Assembly (NCBI RefSeq): GCF_001421885.1
Contig: NZ_LMLH01000007.1
Coordinates: 19,775-83,774 of the forward strand
Length of the DNA stretch: 64,000 nucleotides
Direction: 5' to 3'
DNA from: Pseudomonas sp. Leaf48
GTDB lineage: Bacteria; Pseudomonadota; Gammaproteobacteria; Pseudomonadales; Pseudomonadaceae
Every line of letters begins with the position of its first letter. The stretch's first letter is position 1. Made by a program: the position numbers and the translations under genes. A model generated the notes under the pieces. It was not told the origin of the DNA. It saw only the letters and a list, made by a program, of their open reading frames with translations, and ran no database searches. Of this stretch, positions 1-9,161 are shown in pieces.

Positions 1-483
1 TTCCTTCGACGTCAGGTAGGCGCCAGTGAACGTCTGGGGCAGCAATCGGGTATCGGAGTAGTACGCCAGCGGATGGGTCGGTATCAGGGTTCCCACTTTG
101 AGCTGGGTCTGGGACAGGCGCATTTTTGCGGTTGGGCCCAGTGCGCTGTATTCGTCCACTGGCTCGTGGCTTTGCGGGCCGAAAGCTAGCAAGCCTGTGC
201 CACGCCGATCTCGGCTGGAGTCGAGTTTTATGCCCAGTGTACCCAAGGCGTCGAAGCCGAACCCCACAGCGCCGTCGGTGTAGCCAGACTGAAATTGGGC
301 GATGAAGCCTTGGGCCCATTCCTCGGCCTTGGCCTGGGGAGCGCCACTTTGGCGAAAGTCCCGATTCAAATAAAAGTTACGGGTGGCCAAAGTCGCGCTG
401 CTGTCTTCGACGAAGCCTGCCTGGGCGAAATTGAGGTCGCACAAAACCAGTCCCGCGGTGGCGAGAGATAGATACCTGTTCAT
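1..483 (-). CDS. OprD-family outer-membrane porin, N-terminal part (cut by window edge)
   Basis: Reading on the minus strand from the ATG at 483 gives 161 codons with no stop before the window edge, so the C-terminal part lies outside. The protein opens with a short signal peptide ending near AQA, followed by the OprD-type start GFVEDSSA, then NFYLNRDFR, a pattern typical of OprD/OccD/OccK substrate-specific porins. These 16- to 18-stranded barrels let small carboxylates or amino acids cross the outer membrane. It lies 88 bp downstream of the HMG-CoA-lyase-like gene on the same strand, so it is probably the outer-membrane entry route for the substrate of the catabolic block. The substrate is unknown. 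Confidence 0.88.
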   Translation of the reverse strand, partial: MNRYLSLATAGLVLCDLNFAQAGFVEDSSATLATRNFYLNRDFRQSGAPQAKAEEWAQGFIAQFQSGYTDGAVGFGFDALGTLGIKLDSSRDRRGTGLLAFGPQSHEPVDEYSALGPTAKMRLSQTQLKVGTLIPTHPLAYYSDTRLLPQTFTGAYLTSKE

Positions 484-571
484 TTTTTTATTGTTCTCTA
501 AGGTGTGGTTGAAGAGCTTTCAAGGCTGTGTGGGTTAAGTGGAGCTCACAGAATTCGGAGAATTTTGTACG

Positions 572-1510
572 TTAAGCCCGCGCGATACCCTCCGTAGAGG
601 TTTGAGCGGCCCGCTCGCGCTGCCGGATCAGCCAGCGCGCCGAATGGCCGCCCAACGTTCGGCCGAGCAAGGACTCGGCAAACTCGATCGCACTCAGCAG
701 CGCAACTGGGTTGATGCCGGTGTCGAAGCCCGAGTTCTCGGCCAGCAAGACGAGGTCCTCCGTGGCGAGGTTGCCGGCAGCGCCGGGCGCAAACGGGCAG
801 CCACCGATGCCGCCGGCGCTGGCATCAAAGCGGCGCACGCCGGCTTCGATTGCCGCCCACGCATTGGCCACGCCCATCCCGCGGGTATCGTGCAGGTGAA
901 TCGACAAGCGATCGAGCGGTACGACGGTCGCCAGTTCGGTCATGCGCCGACGCACCTCTGCGGGGAACGCGGACCCGATGGTGTCCGCGATCACCACCTC
1001 GTCGGCACCGGCCGCATACATCTCGGCTGCCAGTACCTTCACGCGGTCAAGCGGCGTGGCCCCCTCGAACGGGCAGTCGAAAGCCACGGCGATATAGGCG
1101 CGTGTCTTGATCCCGCTCGCGCGCGCCTCGCGCAGCACCAACGCGGACTCTTCGCGCGCCTGCGTCAGGCTCATGTTGATGTTGCGGCGATTCATTTCCT
1201 CCGTCGCCGACAGGACGACCGCGACTTCCCGGCAACCCGCCTGCAGCGCTCGGTGCAGACCCTTGAGGTTCGGCACCAGGACCGATGTGCGGAGTGTCGG
1301 CAGGCGCTGCTGAAGACCTAGAACGACGTCGGCCGCATCGGCCATCTGGGGAACAGCCTTGGGCGATACAAAGCTCGTCGCCTCCACGCTGGCGACGCCG
1401 GCTGCCACGAGGTGCTGCGCAAGCGCCAGCTTGGCCTCGGTGGACACTTGGGCGCACTGGTTCTGCAGCCCGTCGCGCATGCACACATCGGTGATAAAAA
1501 GACGTTCCAT
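572..1510 (-). CDS. Hydroxymethylglutaryl-CoA lyase family protein
   Basis: 312 aa, full length for the HMGL-like TIM-barrel family. The catalytic RDGLQN motif is at residues 12-17, the metal-binding HxH at H205 and H207, and the C-terminal HMG-CoA lyase signature GGIGGCPF contains the active-site Cys238. HMG-CoA lyase cleaves 3-hydroxy-3-methylglutaryl-CoA to acetoacetate and acetyl-CoA; close relatives cleave other 3-hydroxy-acyl-CoA thioesters. It sits downstream of a Liv-type importer and near a CoA-transferase, so it may cleave the CoA ester formed from the imported acid. The exact substrate is an inference. An upstream SD-like run of AGGAG is visible just before the ATG. Confidence 0.88.
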   Translation of the reverse strand: MERLFITDVCMRDGLQNQCAQVSTEAKLALAQHLVAAGVASVEATSFVSPKAVPQMADAADVVLGLQQRLPTLRTSVLVPNLKGLHRALQAGCREVAVVLSATEEMNRRNINMSLTQAREESALVLREARASGIKTRAYIAVAFDCPFEGATPLDRVKVLAAEMYAAGADEVVIADTIGSAFPAEVRRRMTELATVVPLDRLSIHLHDTRGMGVANAWAAIEAGVRRFDASAGGIGGCPFAPGAAGNLATEDLVLLAENSGFDTGINPVALLSAIEFAESLLGRTLGGHSARWLIRQRERAAQTSTEGIARA

Positions 1511-1621
1511 GAAGTCAGCTCCTCATTAGGAGGTTGCAAAGGCCCGTCCGACACCTGTCGGCGTCGGCGGGGGCAGCGGATCATTCGGAGTCGGTTGACA
1601 GCGCGGTCAGATGCGCCGGCG

Positions 1622-2347
1622 TCAGGCCATGACCTCGTCGGCCAGCTCGAAGTAAAGGCTTTCCAGGTTGTCGCGGCGCGCCAGCTCAGCACTGGTTTGC
1701 TCCAGGGCGATGCGGCCCTTGATCAGTACAACGGCTCGTTGCGTGAAGGGCAGCGCAATGTCCAGCTTCTGCTCCACCAGCAACAGAGTCAGACCGTCGC
1801 CGCGCAACACCTCCAACGACTGCAGAATCTCTTCGACCACCCGGGGCGCGATCCCAAGGAAGGGTTCGTCGAGTAACAGCAGCCGCGGTTTCGACATCAG
1901 CGCGCGGCCGATGGCCACCATCTGCTGCTCGCCCCCGGACAGGGTGCCTGCCGCCTGATGGCGGCGCTCCGCCAACCTGGGGAACAGTTCGTAGACCCGC
2001 TGCAACTGCTCCTCGGCCGCCTGCTTGCCGCCGGGCAGCGTGATGGAACCGAGCATGAGGTTGTCCAGCACCGACATCGGCGCGAACATGCGTCGCCCTT
2101 CCGGCACTTGCACCAGACCGCGTCGCACAATCGCATCGCTGGTGAGTGCTACCAGATCAGATCCCTCGAGCAGGACCTGGCCCTTGCGCACCGGCAAGGT
2201 TGCGGACAGCGCGTTGACGAGCGTGGACTTCCCGGCGCCATTGGGGCCCAGCACGGCAACTGTTTCGCCTCGCGCAATCGAGAGGCTGAGATCGTCGATC
2301 ACCGGGCCGTGGCCGTAGCCTGCTGAGAGGTTGCGTATTTCAAGCAT
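1622..2347 (-). CDS. livF: Branched-chain amino-acid-type ABC transporter ATPase LivF
   Basis: 241 aa cytoplasmic ATPase. Walker A (GPNGAGKST) lies near residues 34-42, the ABC signature LSGGEQQMV and the Walker B LLLLDEP follow in order, and length and sequence match the LivF subfamily rather than LivG. It would energise the LivHM permease. Its start overlaps the end of livG by 8 bp, pointing to translational coupling. The Liv family carries leucine/isoleucine/valine but also many amides, urea and aromatic or aliphatic acids; here the neighbouring catabolic genes argue for a substrate other than an amino acid (inference). Confidence 0.92.
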   Translation of the reverse strand: MLEIRNLSAGYGHGPVIDDLSLSIARGETVAVLGPNGAGKSTLVNALSATLPVRKGQVLLEGSDLVALTSDAIVRRGLVQVPEGRRMFAPMSVLDNLMLGSITLPGGKQAAEEQLQRVYELFPRLAERRHQAAGTLSGGEQQMVAIGRALMSKPRLLLLDEPFLGIAPRVVEEILQSLEVLRGDGLTLLLVEQKLDIALPFTQRAVVLIKGRIALEQTSAELARRDNLESLYFELADEVMA

Positions 2348-3128
2348 TCTGCAGATCCTTTAAGTTGCCCAGGTAGGCCTGTACCACTTCCGGGTGCCGC
2401 TGTACCTCGGCTGCGGTGTCGTCGGCGATCTTGCGCCCGAAGTTCAGTACGGCCACGCGGTCCGCCAGGGACATCAAGAAGCGCATGTCGTGCTCGATCA
2501 GCAACACCGAGATGCCGCGTTTGGCAATCGTGCGCACGATCTCCTCCAGACGGCGGCACTCCGCAGCGGTCAGTCCGGCTGCGGGCTCATCGAACAACAT
2601 CAGCCGGGGCTCCGCTGCCAGCGCGCGGGCGATCTCGAGCAGGCGGCCTTGTCCGAAAGACAGTGTGGCGACGTCGGCATCGCGAAACTCCGACAAGCCA
2701 ACGAAATCGATCAGGGAGTCCGCCTTGGCCGCGGCTTGGCGCTCCGCACGAGCGGACGAACCAGTCCCTGCCAGGATCTGCCAGAGCGACGACGGCATAC
2801 GACTGTGCATGCCCACCATCACGTTCTCGCGTACCGACATGCTCTCGAAAGGCTTGTTGTGCTGAAAGGTGCGCACAATCCCGCGCGGCGCAAAGCCGTG
2901 GGGACGCACCTTGCACATGGGCTGTCCATCAAAGACGATCTCGCCGCTGGTGGGTGACAGCGCCCCGGCGATCATTGAGAAAGTGGTGCTCTTGCCGGCC
3001 CCGTTGGGCCCGATTACACCGAGGATTTCGCCCGGGTAGACGTCAAGATCAAGGTCGGCGACCGCATGCAGGCCGCCGAAGCGCCGACCCAGGCCGCGCA
3101 CCTGCAGGAGGGGATTGTTGGCGCTCAT
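2340..3128 (-). CDS. livG: Branched-chain amino-acid-type ABC transporter ATPase LivG
   Basis: 262 aa. The frame is open further upstream, but the ATG at 3128 is preferred because it gives the usual LivG beginning (MSANNPLLQVRGL) and overlaps the livM stop by 4 bp (ATGA). Walker A GPNGAGKST, the family-typical signature LSFGQGRLLEIARAL and Walker B LMLFDEP are all visible, together with the LivG-specific insertion after the Q-loop region. It pairs with LivF to power the importer. It is part of the same minus-strand operon, with overlaps on both sides. Confidence 0.92.
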   Translation of the reverse strand: MSANNPLLQVRGLGRRFGGLHAVADLDLDVYPGEILGVIGPNGAGKSTTFSMIAGALSPTSGEIVFDGQPMCKVRPHGFAPRGIVRTFQHNKPFESMSVRENVMVGMHSRMPSSLWQILAGTGSSARAERQAAAKADSLIDFVGLSEFRDADVATLSFGQGRLLEIARALAAEPRLMLFDEPAAGLTAAECRRLEEIVRTIAKRGISVLLIEHDMRFLMSLADRVAVLNFGRKIADDTAAEVQRHPEVVQAYLGNLKDLQNA

Positions 3129-4099
3129 GGCTGCACCTTCCGAAGTTGCACTTGCCCTTGGCGACCTTGCCCTTGACGACATTGCCCTGCGACACGATCC
3201 CATATGCCGATCAGGCCACGCGGCTGGAAAATCACGACGAGTACCATGAACAGACCGAACACCAGTGCATGATGATGTCCGATCAGGGGCGACAGCAGCA
3301 GTGGCATGAGGTACAGCACGGTGGTGCCGATGATGGCGCCGGCCGGCCGGCCGGCGCCGCCAACGACGACCATGAACAGCAACTGGAACACGGCCTCCTG
3401 GCTGAAGATGGCCGGGTTGACGGTGTTATCCACGAAGGCGTAGACCATCCCGGCCACACCGGCCAGCGCACTGGTGATGGTGTAGGCCAGTACCTTGGTG
3501 CGGCGCACGTCCACGCCCATGGCGACGGCGGCTTCCGGGTTGTCACGGGCTGCGCGGCAGGCACGGCCAAACCAGGACCGGTCCAGACGCCACAACGTGG
3601 CAAAGGTTGCAAGCAGGAGCAACACGATCACCACCGTATACCAGGGGCCGGTGACGGTGACGCCGAACATCGCTGGCAGGCTGTAGTTGGTCAGGCCGCC
3701 GGTGGCACCGGTCACGGCTCCACCTTCGTTCAGCACCACGATGAATAGCTGAGCGAAGGCCAGCGTGGCCAGCGAGAGGTAGAAGCCGGCCAGGCGAGTG
3801 GCCGGAATGGCGACGATCAGCGCCAGCGCCAGGCAGACCGCCACCGTGGCGATGACAGCCAGCGGCAAAGGCAGGGCCAGTTGGGTGATGAAGATCACCA
3901 CCGAGTAGGCGCCGATGCCGTAGAAGGCAATGTGCGAGAACGCAACCTGACCGCAGATGCCGAACAGGAAGTTGTAGCTCAGGGCCAACGTGATCCACAG
4001 CAGCAACTTGCGGTACACGTCCATCTGATAGCTGCCCAGGACAAAGGCCAGGCCAGATAGCACGAGGGCGGCGACGATGTAGCGTACGAGGGATTTCAT
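3125..4099 (-). CDS. livM: Branched-chain amino-acid-type ABC transporter permease LivM
   Basis: 324 aa from the ATG at 4099, which overlaps the livH stop by 4 bp. The open frame extends much further upstream, but that part is out-of-frame shadow of livH. The protein has about eight to ten hydrophobic segments and the LivM-type motif GLFMVLVVIFQPRGLIG near the C-terminus; the sequence GQVAFSHIAFYGIGAYS matches the conserved N-terminal region of LivM permeases. It sits in the inner membrane and forms the channel with LivH. The C-terminal tail is rich in Gln/Gly/Arg (QCRQGQGRQGQ), which looks like a variable extension. Confidence 0.9.
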   Translation of the reverse strand: MKSLVRYIVAALVLSGLAFVLGSYQMDVYRKLLLWITLALSYNFLFGICGQVAFSHIAFYGIGAYSVVIFITQLALPLPLAVIATVAVCLALALIVAIPATRLAGFYLSLATLAFAQLFIVVLNEGGAVTGATGGLTNYSLPAMFGVTVTGPWYTVVIVLLLLATFATLWRLDRSWFGRACRAARDNPEAAVAMGVDVRRTKVLAYTITSALAGVAGMVYAFVDNTVNPAIFSQEAVFQLLFMVVVGGAGRPAGAIIGTTVLYLMPLLLSPLIGHHHALVFGLFMVLVVIFQPRGLIGIWDRVAGQCRQGQGRQGQVQLRKVQP

Positions 4100-4980
4100 A
4101 TACGAGCCTCCCGGGCCTGTAGCAATCCGGTGGGGCGCACCAGTAGGAAGAGGATAAGCAGGACCAGCGGGACACCCATTGCCAGGCCGGCCGGGATGGG
4201 GGCGTAGCGCACCGTGAATTGCTCTACCAGGGCCAGCACGAGTCCGCCCAGCAGAGCCCCTTCGACGCGGCAGACGCCGCCTATCACCAACGCGGTGAAG
4301 CCTTGGACCGCCAGCGGCATGCCCATCATGTAGTGGGCCGAAATGTTGGGTGAGACCAACATGCCAGCCAGCCCGGCAACCGCCGCGCCCACCGCGAAGG
4401 ATGCGGCGGTCACGCGCCCGAGGCGAATGCCCATGAGCGCGGCGGCACGACGATCGATCGCTACCGCCTCGAAGGACTTGCCGGTCAGTGTGCGTTCGAA
4501 GAAGTACCACACGCCGACGAAGACCAGTGCGGTGGCCGCGATGATGAAGAAGCTCTGGTACGAACCCGCGAGCACCCCGAGTTCGAATCGTCCGAAGCCC
4601 AGCGCAGGCGGCACCGGTTGCGGATCGGCACCGAAGCCGATGGAGATCAACTCGCGAAACACCACCAGCATGCCCAGCAGCGCAAGCACGGGCGCCACAT
4701 GGGGCGCGCCTTTCTCCACCAGCGGGCGCACCGCCAGCCGTTCGGTGAGCCAGCCGATCACCAGCATCAACAGCAGCACCAGGACCATGGCCAGCGGATA
4801 GGGTATCTCGATGAGCGAGAGCGCGACGAAGGCCCCGAAGGCGGCCACCATGGCCCACTCACCCACCGCGAAATTGATGATGCCGGTAGGCCGGTTGATC
4901 AACAGATAGGCCAGGGCCACCAGACCATATATGCAGCCGCTGGCGGCGGCGCTGACAAGCAGTTCCAGAAAGTCGTTCAT
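4096..4980 (-). CDS. livH: Branched-chain amino-acid-type ABC transporter permease LivH
   Basis: 294 aa inner-membrane permease. The N-terminal region (GLVALAYLLINRPTGIINFA) is the conserved LivH signature, and about eight hydrophobic stretches follow. The C-terminus carries the usual PTGL motif. The gene lies 26 bp downstream of the binding-protein gene and overlaps livM by 4 bp, so all four membrane/ATPase genes are translated from one message. Length is normal for LivH (about 290-310 aa). Confidence 0.91.
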   Translation of the reverse strand: MNDFLELLVSAAASGCIYGLVALAYLLINRPTGIINFAVGEWAMVAAFGAFVALSLIEIPYPLAMVLVLLLMLVIGWLTERLAVRPLVEKGAPHVAPVLALLGMLVVFRELISIGFGADPQPVPPALGFGRFELGVLAGSYQSFFIIAATALVFVGVWYFFERTLTGKSFEAVAIDRRAAALMGIRLGRVTAASFAVGAAVAGLAGMLVSPNISAHYMMGMPLAVQGFTALVIGGVCRVEGALLGGLVLALVEQFTVRYAPIPAGLAMGVPLVLLILFLLVRPTGLLQAREARI

Positions 4981-5006
4981 AGGATTCCTTACAGTAGCCT
5001 GGGGGC

Positions 5007-6155
5007 TTACTTGGTACCGGCGTGAACGACCGGCCCCTGCTTGTCGCCGGTGTAGACGCGCACGACCATGCCATTGGGATCGAAGCCGGTTCGCTTGTCG
5101 TCGGCGAAGCCATAGCCAGTACCGGTTGCACCCATCACGCCGACATAGTCCCTGGTTGCCTGCATGGCCTGGCGCACCTTTTCCTTGTCGGTACTGCCGG
5201 CGCGCTGGATCGCGTCGGCGACCAGCATCATCCCGTCGTATCCGTAGCCATTGAGGTTGTAGGGCTCGTTGCCGACTTCCTTCTTGAACGATTCGACGAA
5301 GCGGGCGACTTCTGGCTTGGCGGGATCAAATGCATCGACGAAGACAAGCTCGTCTAGCAAGCCCTTGGCCACTGCGGCGGTTTGCGGCGTCGAGAAGTTG
5401 AAGTTACCCAGCAAGGCGGACTTCATGCCCAACTGGCGATAGGCACGCAGGATGAGGGCGTTTTCAGGCGTCAGGAAGCCAGTGAGAAAGATGGCCTCCG
5501 GATTGGCTGCGCGCACTTTCTGCATCTGCGGCTCGGCCGTGGTGGTACCGCGCGAGATCATCTCCTCGGCGACGACCTGCATGCCGGCCTTCTCCAGACC
5601 GGCCTTGAATGACTTGGTGGTGAGCTGGCTCAGCTCCGTGTTGTCAGACACCACGGCCACCTTGACGTACTTCTTGTTGGCCGCATAGGACAGCAGCGTG
5701 GCGATCTGGGTCGACCCCAGCGGGCCGGTCTGCCAGAAGTTGGGATTGCTGAGCTGGGTCGTCAAGGTGTCGCCGCTATTGCTCGGGGCCAACTGGGGCG
5801 TCTTCGTTTCCACCGTCACAGTCTGCACTTGTTGCGTCGCCGGAGTCAGCGAATTGGACAGGATGAACACCGCACCAGCATCCACGAGCTTGCGCGCGGC
5901 GGTGGCCGAAATGTCCGGACGGCCCTGGTCGTCCTCCACCAGCAGTTCGATCTGGCGGCCGAGCAGGCCCCCATTGGCGTTGAGTTGCTTGACCGCGAAG
6001 GTGACACCGGCCGAGACCGGCTCGGCATACGGTTTCGCCGGCCCGACCTTGTCGGTGATCATGCCGATTTTGATGGTGTCCTCTGCCATGGCCGGCAGCG
6101 CCACCAAGAGGGTGCAGCCAAGGGCTGCTCGAATAGCTTTGCTGAATGTGTTCAT
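5007..6155 (-). CDS. Periplasmic substrate-binding protein of the Liv-type importer
   Basis: 382 aa. A cleavable Sec signal peptide (positively charged start, hydrophobic core, ALPAMA before EDTIKIG) is followed by the periplasmic-binding fold of the LivJ/LivK family (Peripla_BP_6). Landmarks are IKIGMITD at the mature N-terminus, NANGGLLGR, VEDDQGRP and a C-terminal NGYGYDGMMLVADAIQ helix. It captures the solute in the periplasm and delivers it to LivHM. Sequence style resembles family members used for organic acids and aromatic compounds in Burkholderiales, which hints at transfer, but ligand cannot be read from sequence. Confidence 0.9.
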   Translation of the reverse strand: MNTFSKAIRAALGCTLLVALPAMAEDTIKIGMITDKVGPAKPYAEPVSAGVTFAVKQLNANGGLLGRQIELLVEDDQGRPDISATAARKLVDAGAVFILSNSLTPATQQVQTVTVETKTPQLAPSNSGDTLTTQLSNPNFWQTGPLGSTQIATLLSYAANKKYVKVAVVSDNTELSQLTTKSFKAGLEKAGMQVVAEEMISRGTTTAEPQMQKVRAANPEAIFLTGFLTPENALILRAYRQLGMKSALLGNFNFSTPQTAAVAKGLLDELVFVDAFDPAKPEVARFVESFKKEVGNEPYNLNGYGYDGMMLVADAIQRAGSTDKEKVRQAMQATRDYVGVMGATGTGYGFADDKRTGFDPNGMVVRVYTGDKQGPVVHAGTK

Positions 6156-6204
6156 GGTTTGTCCCGGATTGTTGTTATTGGGATCGCAGTTTTGGGAATC
6201 GCAG

Positions 6205-6768
6205 TTATCTATCGCGCGGGGTGACCTGTGTGATCCATTCGTTCAAGGCGTGCATCTGCGCGCCCAGTAGCCCGCGGGTCGTTTCATCCACGAGCCTGCC
6301 GTCGGCGTCGAACCGCTGGGCGCAAAGACCGATGAAGATCTCCGGACGAGGCAGCACGATGGCTTCCAGGCAGCCCAGGACCTTGCGCAGTTCGTATTGC
6401 TGCCGCGCGCCGCCGACAGGACCGGGGGTGACCGACAGCAGCGCTACCGGCTTGTTCTTGAAGGGCTGGGGTGTCGTGCGGGACAGCCAGTCGATCGCGT
6501 TCTTGAGGGTGCCGCTGATCGAAAAGTTGTACTCGGGGCTGGCGATCAGCAGCGCGTCGGCGCACCGGATTTCTTCGGCCAGACGCAGGACTTCTGCCGG
6601 AATGCCCTGCTCCTCGACATCGCCGTCATATACAGGAATGCCCCGCAGGCTGCCTTCGACCATTCGCATATGCGAGGGCATGTTCTCTGCCGCCGCGAGC
6701 AGGCCACTACGGTTGTAGGACTGACGCCGCAAGCTGCCGCAGATACCCAGGATTTGTAGATTCTTCAT
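6205..6768 (-). CDS. NADPH-dependent FMN reductase (flavodoxin-like)
   Basis: 187 aa from the ATG at 6768; this start is preceded by GAGGA about ten bases upstream, whereas the in-frame ATG at 6789 overlaps the upstream gene. The flavodoxin-fold FMN-binding loop GSLRRQSYN is at residues 8-16 and the second signature SPEYNFSISGTLKNAIDWL is in the middle, as in ChrR/YieF/ArsH-type reductases. It reduces flavin or quinones using NADPH. Within this operon it might supply reduced flavin or detoxify a quinone produced during breakdown (inference). Length is normal for the family. Confidence 0.88.
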   Translation of the reverse strand: MKNLQILGICGSLRRQSYNRSGLLAAAENMPSHMRMVEGSLRGIPVYDGDVEEQGIPAEVLRLAEEIRCADALLIASPEYNFSISGTLKNAIDWLSRTTPQPFKNKPVALLSVTPGPVGGARQQYELRKVLGCLEAIVLPRPEIFIGLCAQRFDADGRLVDETTRGLLGAQMHALNEWITQVTPRDR

Positions 6769-6781
6769 GTGGTTGTTTTCC

Positions 6782-7975
6782 TCAAGCAATCACTGCTGAC
6801 TCGCGCAGCCGATGGATGTCTTCTTCCGATACACCTGCAGCGCGCAGGACCTCGGTGGTGTGCTGACCGAGGTCAGGGCCCATGCTCGTGATCTGCCCCG
6901 GCGTGGCACTGAGCTTTGGGGTGATGCCGGGGACGCGCAAAGTGGAGCCGTCGGCGAGGGAGACCTCAGGCACCATTTCGCGCGCCAGGAACTGCGGGTG
7001 GTCGATCATGTCGGCCACTGTGAACACTCGGCCGGCGGGGACCTTGGCATCTGCGAGCGCCTGCAGTGCATCGACCAGCGAATGCTGCCGGGTCCATGTT
7101 GCAATGGCTTCGTCGATCACAGTCATGGCCTTGACTCGTCCCGGATTGCTAGCGAGTTCCGGGGCCACGCCAAGATCATTGCGTCCAACCAGCGCCATGA
7201 GCCGGCGGTAAATGCTGTCGCCATTGCCGGCGATCAGCACGAACTGCCCGTCTGCGCAGGGGTAGGCATTGGTGGGGGCCACACCAGGTAACGCGCTACC
7301 CGCCGGTTCCCTCATCATGCCGAAGCGATCGAATTCGGGAATGGCGCCCTCCATCATGTTGAACACCGATTCGTAGAGGGCGACGTCCACCATTTGGCCC
7401 TGGCCGCCGCGCACGTCGCGGTGGTAGAGCGCCATCAGCAGGCCGATCACGCCATGCAAAGCTGACAGCGAATCACCGATGCTGATGGCGGGCCGTATCG
7501 GTGCGCGGCCAGGCTCGCCGGTAATGTGGCGCAGGCCGCCCATCGCCTCTGCGATGACACCGAAGCCGGGCTGGTCACGCATCGGACCGGTCTGTCCGTA
7601 GCCGGAGATGCGCAGCATGATCAGGCGTGGGTTGAGCCGCGAGAGGGTCTCGAAGTCCAGCCCCCAGCCCTCCAGCGTGCCTGGTCGAAAATTCTCGATC
7701 AGCACATCGGCCTCCATGGCCAGGCGACGCACCAGGGCTTGCCCCTCGGGGTGCTTGAGGTCCAGAGCCAGCGAGCGCTTGTTGCGCGACTGCACATGCC
7801 ACCACACCGAAGTCTCGCCCTCGGGCGTGCGCCATGTCCGCAAGGGATCTCCGCCTTCGGGCGGTTCGATCTTGATGACGTCGGCACCGAAATCCGCCAG
7901 TGTCTTGGCAGCAAAGGGACCCGCAATCAGGGTACCCATTTCAATCACGCGCAGACCGGAAAGTGGAGTTGTCAT
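6782..7975 (-). CDS. CaiB/BaiF family (class III) CoA-transferase
   Basis: 397 aa, normal for family III CoA-transferases. The N-terminal GLRVIEMGTLIAGPFA, the FGADVIKIEPPEGGDP and the IENFRPGTLEGWGLD segments are hallmark motifs; the SIGDSLSALHG stretch places the catalytic Asp near residue 168. The enzyme moves CoA from a donor thioester such as succinyl-CoA to a carboxylic acid. It overlaps the hydrolase gene upstream by 4 bp. With the HMGL-like lyase it suggests a route in which an imported acid is activated to a CoA thioester and then cleaved (inference). Confidence 0.92.
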   Translation of the reverse strand: MTTPLSGLRVIEMGTLIAGPFAAKTLADFGADVIKIEPPEGGDPLRTWRTPEGETSVWWHVQSRNKRSLALDLKHPEGQALVRRLAMEADVLIENFRPGTLEGWGLDFETLSRLNPRLIMLRISGYGQTGPMRDQPGFGVIAEAMGGLRHITGEPGRAPIRPAISIGDSLSALHGVIGLLMALYHRDVRGGQGQMVDVALYESVFNMMEGAIPEFDRFGMMREPAGSALPGVAPTNAYPCADGQFVLIAGNGDSIYRRLMALVGRNDLGVAPELASNPGRVKAMTVIDEAIATWTRQHSLVDALQALADAKVPAGRVFTVADMIDHPQFLAREMVPEVSLADGSTLRVPGITPKLSATPGQITSMGPDLGQHTTEVLRAAGVSEEDIHRLRESAVIA

Positions 7976-9141
7976 GGGAGTCTCCTCTCGTACTGTTCAG
8001 CCCAGCCGCCGATCAAGGCGACAGCCTTTTTCAGGTGTTCCGGCTGACCCTTGAAATAATGGTTGGCACCGGGCAGCAACTCGAAGCGCTTGTCGGTGCT
8101 GGCGCAGGCCTCGTAGAGCAGGCGCATGTCGGGCTGCGGGACGGCGTCGTCGCCACCATGTTCGATGGCCAGCAGCGGCACAGTTATTGCGCGGGCGCAG
8201 GTTTCGCCGTCGGCCTGCGAGTCATCCAGTGACCATTGCGACAACCAGGAGCGCAGCATCGAGAAGCGCGCCAGGCCGACCGGTCCGCTGTTAACGGTTT
8301 CCGGAACGCCCAGGTAGCAACCGGGGGCCCGGTCGTTGGAATCGATGCGCAAATCGAGGAAGCGAGGGTCGGCCATGGTGCGATGGGTCACGAAGCCGCG
8401 TTCCATTTCGGCCCCGCCCGTGCGGCGCAGTTCGTCCAGGGTTTCGCGCACTCGCACGGTGATGCGCCGAATCCGGGCAACCTGGGCCGCACGGTACTCG
8501 GCGAGCCAGTCAGCGGGGTAAGGAGCGCGCACCGGCTGGATTGACGAGTAGATGTCCAGACGCGGATCGCGGCGGGTGGGGTCGCCTTCGTCGAGTACCG
8601 AAGGATCGATCCAGTCGGCGAGGCAGCGTGCTCGCGAACGATGCGCCGCTTCCAGCACCAAGCCGTCCGCCGGCCAGAGCTGGGCTGCCGTGAGGTCCAC
8701 CGGATCGCCGGCAGGCGTGTGAGTGATGGTCGGTTGCTGGGCCTGCGACTGATAGAACAGGCTCAGCGATCCGCCGCCGGACCAGCCCAGCAGGATCACC
8801 TTCTTGTAGCCCAAGACCTCTTTGGCATAACGCACGCAGGCGCCAAGATCCAGCGCGACTTTTTCGTAGATCAGCGCGGTGTCGTTCTTGGCATAGCGGC
8901 TTCCCATGCACAGCACCGAGTGACCCGCTTGTGCCATGGCGCCCGGCAGTGGCAACAGCTGCAGCGTGGAACTGGGGTGCATCATCAAGAAGACGGTATG
9001 GCGCCCGCCCTCGCGTGGCCGGATCAGCACTCCCTCCAGATTGACGACGCCTTGACTGCCGACGAAGCCGTAGCTCTCCGTGACCAGGCTGGACTCGGGG
9101 TAGCCCACATGCACCCACTGGTGTTCAATATCTTGAGTCAT
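7972..9141 (-). CDS. Alpha/beta hydrolase of the catabolic operon
   Basis: 389 aa. The nucleophile elbow is GWSGGG with Ser121; a C-terminal PGANHYFKG supplies the likely catalytic His. The protein is larger than a minimal alpha/beta hydrolase because of a roughly 120-residue cap between the elbow and the distal core, rich in Arg and Asp. No signal peptide is visible, so it should act in the cytoplasm on an ester, thioester or C-C bond. Coupled to the CoA-transferase gene by a 4-bp overlap. I do not recognise a characterised family that would fix the substrate. Confidence 0.85.
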   Translation of the reverse strand: MTQDIEHQWVHVGYPESSLVTESYGFVGSQGVVNLEGVLIRPREGGRHTVFLMMHPSSTLQLLPLPGAMAQAGHSVLCMGSRYAKNDTALIYEKVALDLGACVRYAKEVLGYKKVILLGWSGGGSLSLFYQSQAQQPTITHTPAGDPVDLTAAQLWPADGLVLEAAHRSRARCLADWIDPSVLDEGDPTRRDPRLDIYSSIQPVRAPYPADWLAEYRAAQVARIRRITVRVRETLDELRRTGGAEMERGFVTHRTMADPRFLDLRIDSNDRAPGCYLGVPETVNSGPVGLARFSMLRSWLSQWSLDDSQADGETCARAITVPLLAIEHGGDDAVPQPDMRLLYEACASTDKRFELLPGANHYFKGQPEHLKKAVALIGGWAEQYERRLP

Positions 9142-9161
9142 CCGACGTCTCCTTCAGCAAC

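Noticed and set aside
2663..3748. Long plus-strand open frame of about 360 codons
   Set aside because: It lies opposite livG and livM, which have clear ATPase and permease motifs; its product is low-complexity Arg/His/Gln-rich, as expected of an antisense shadow in GC-rich DNA.
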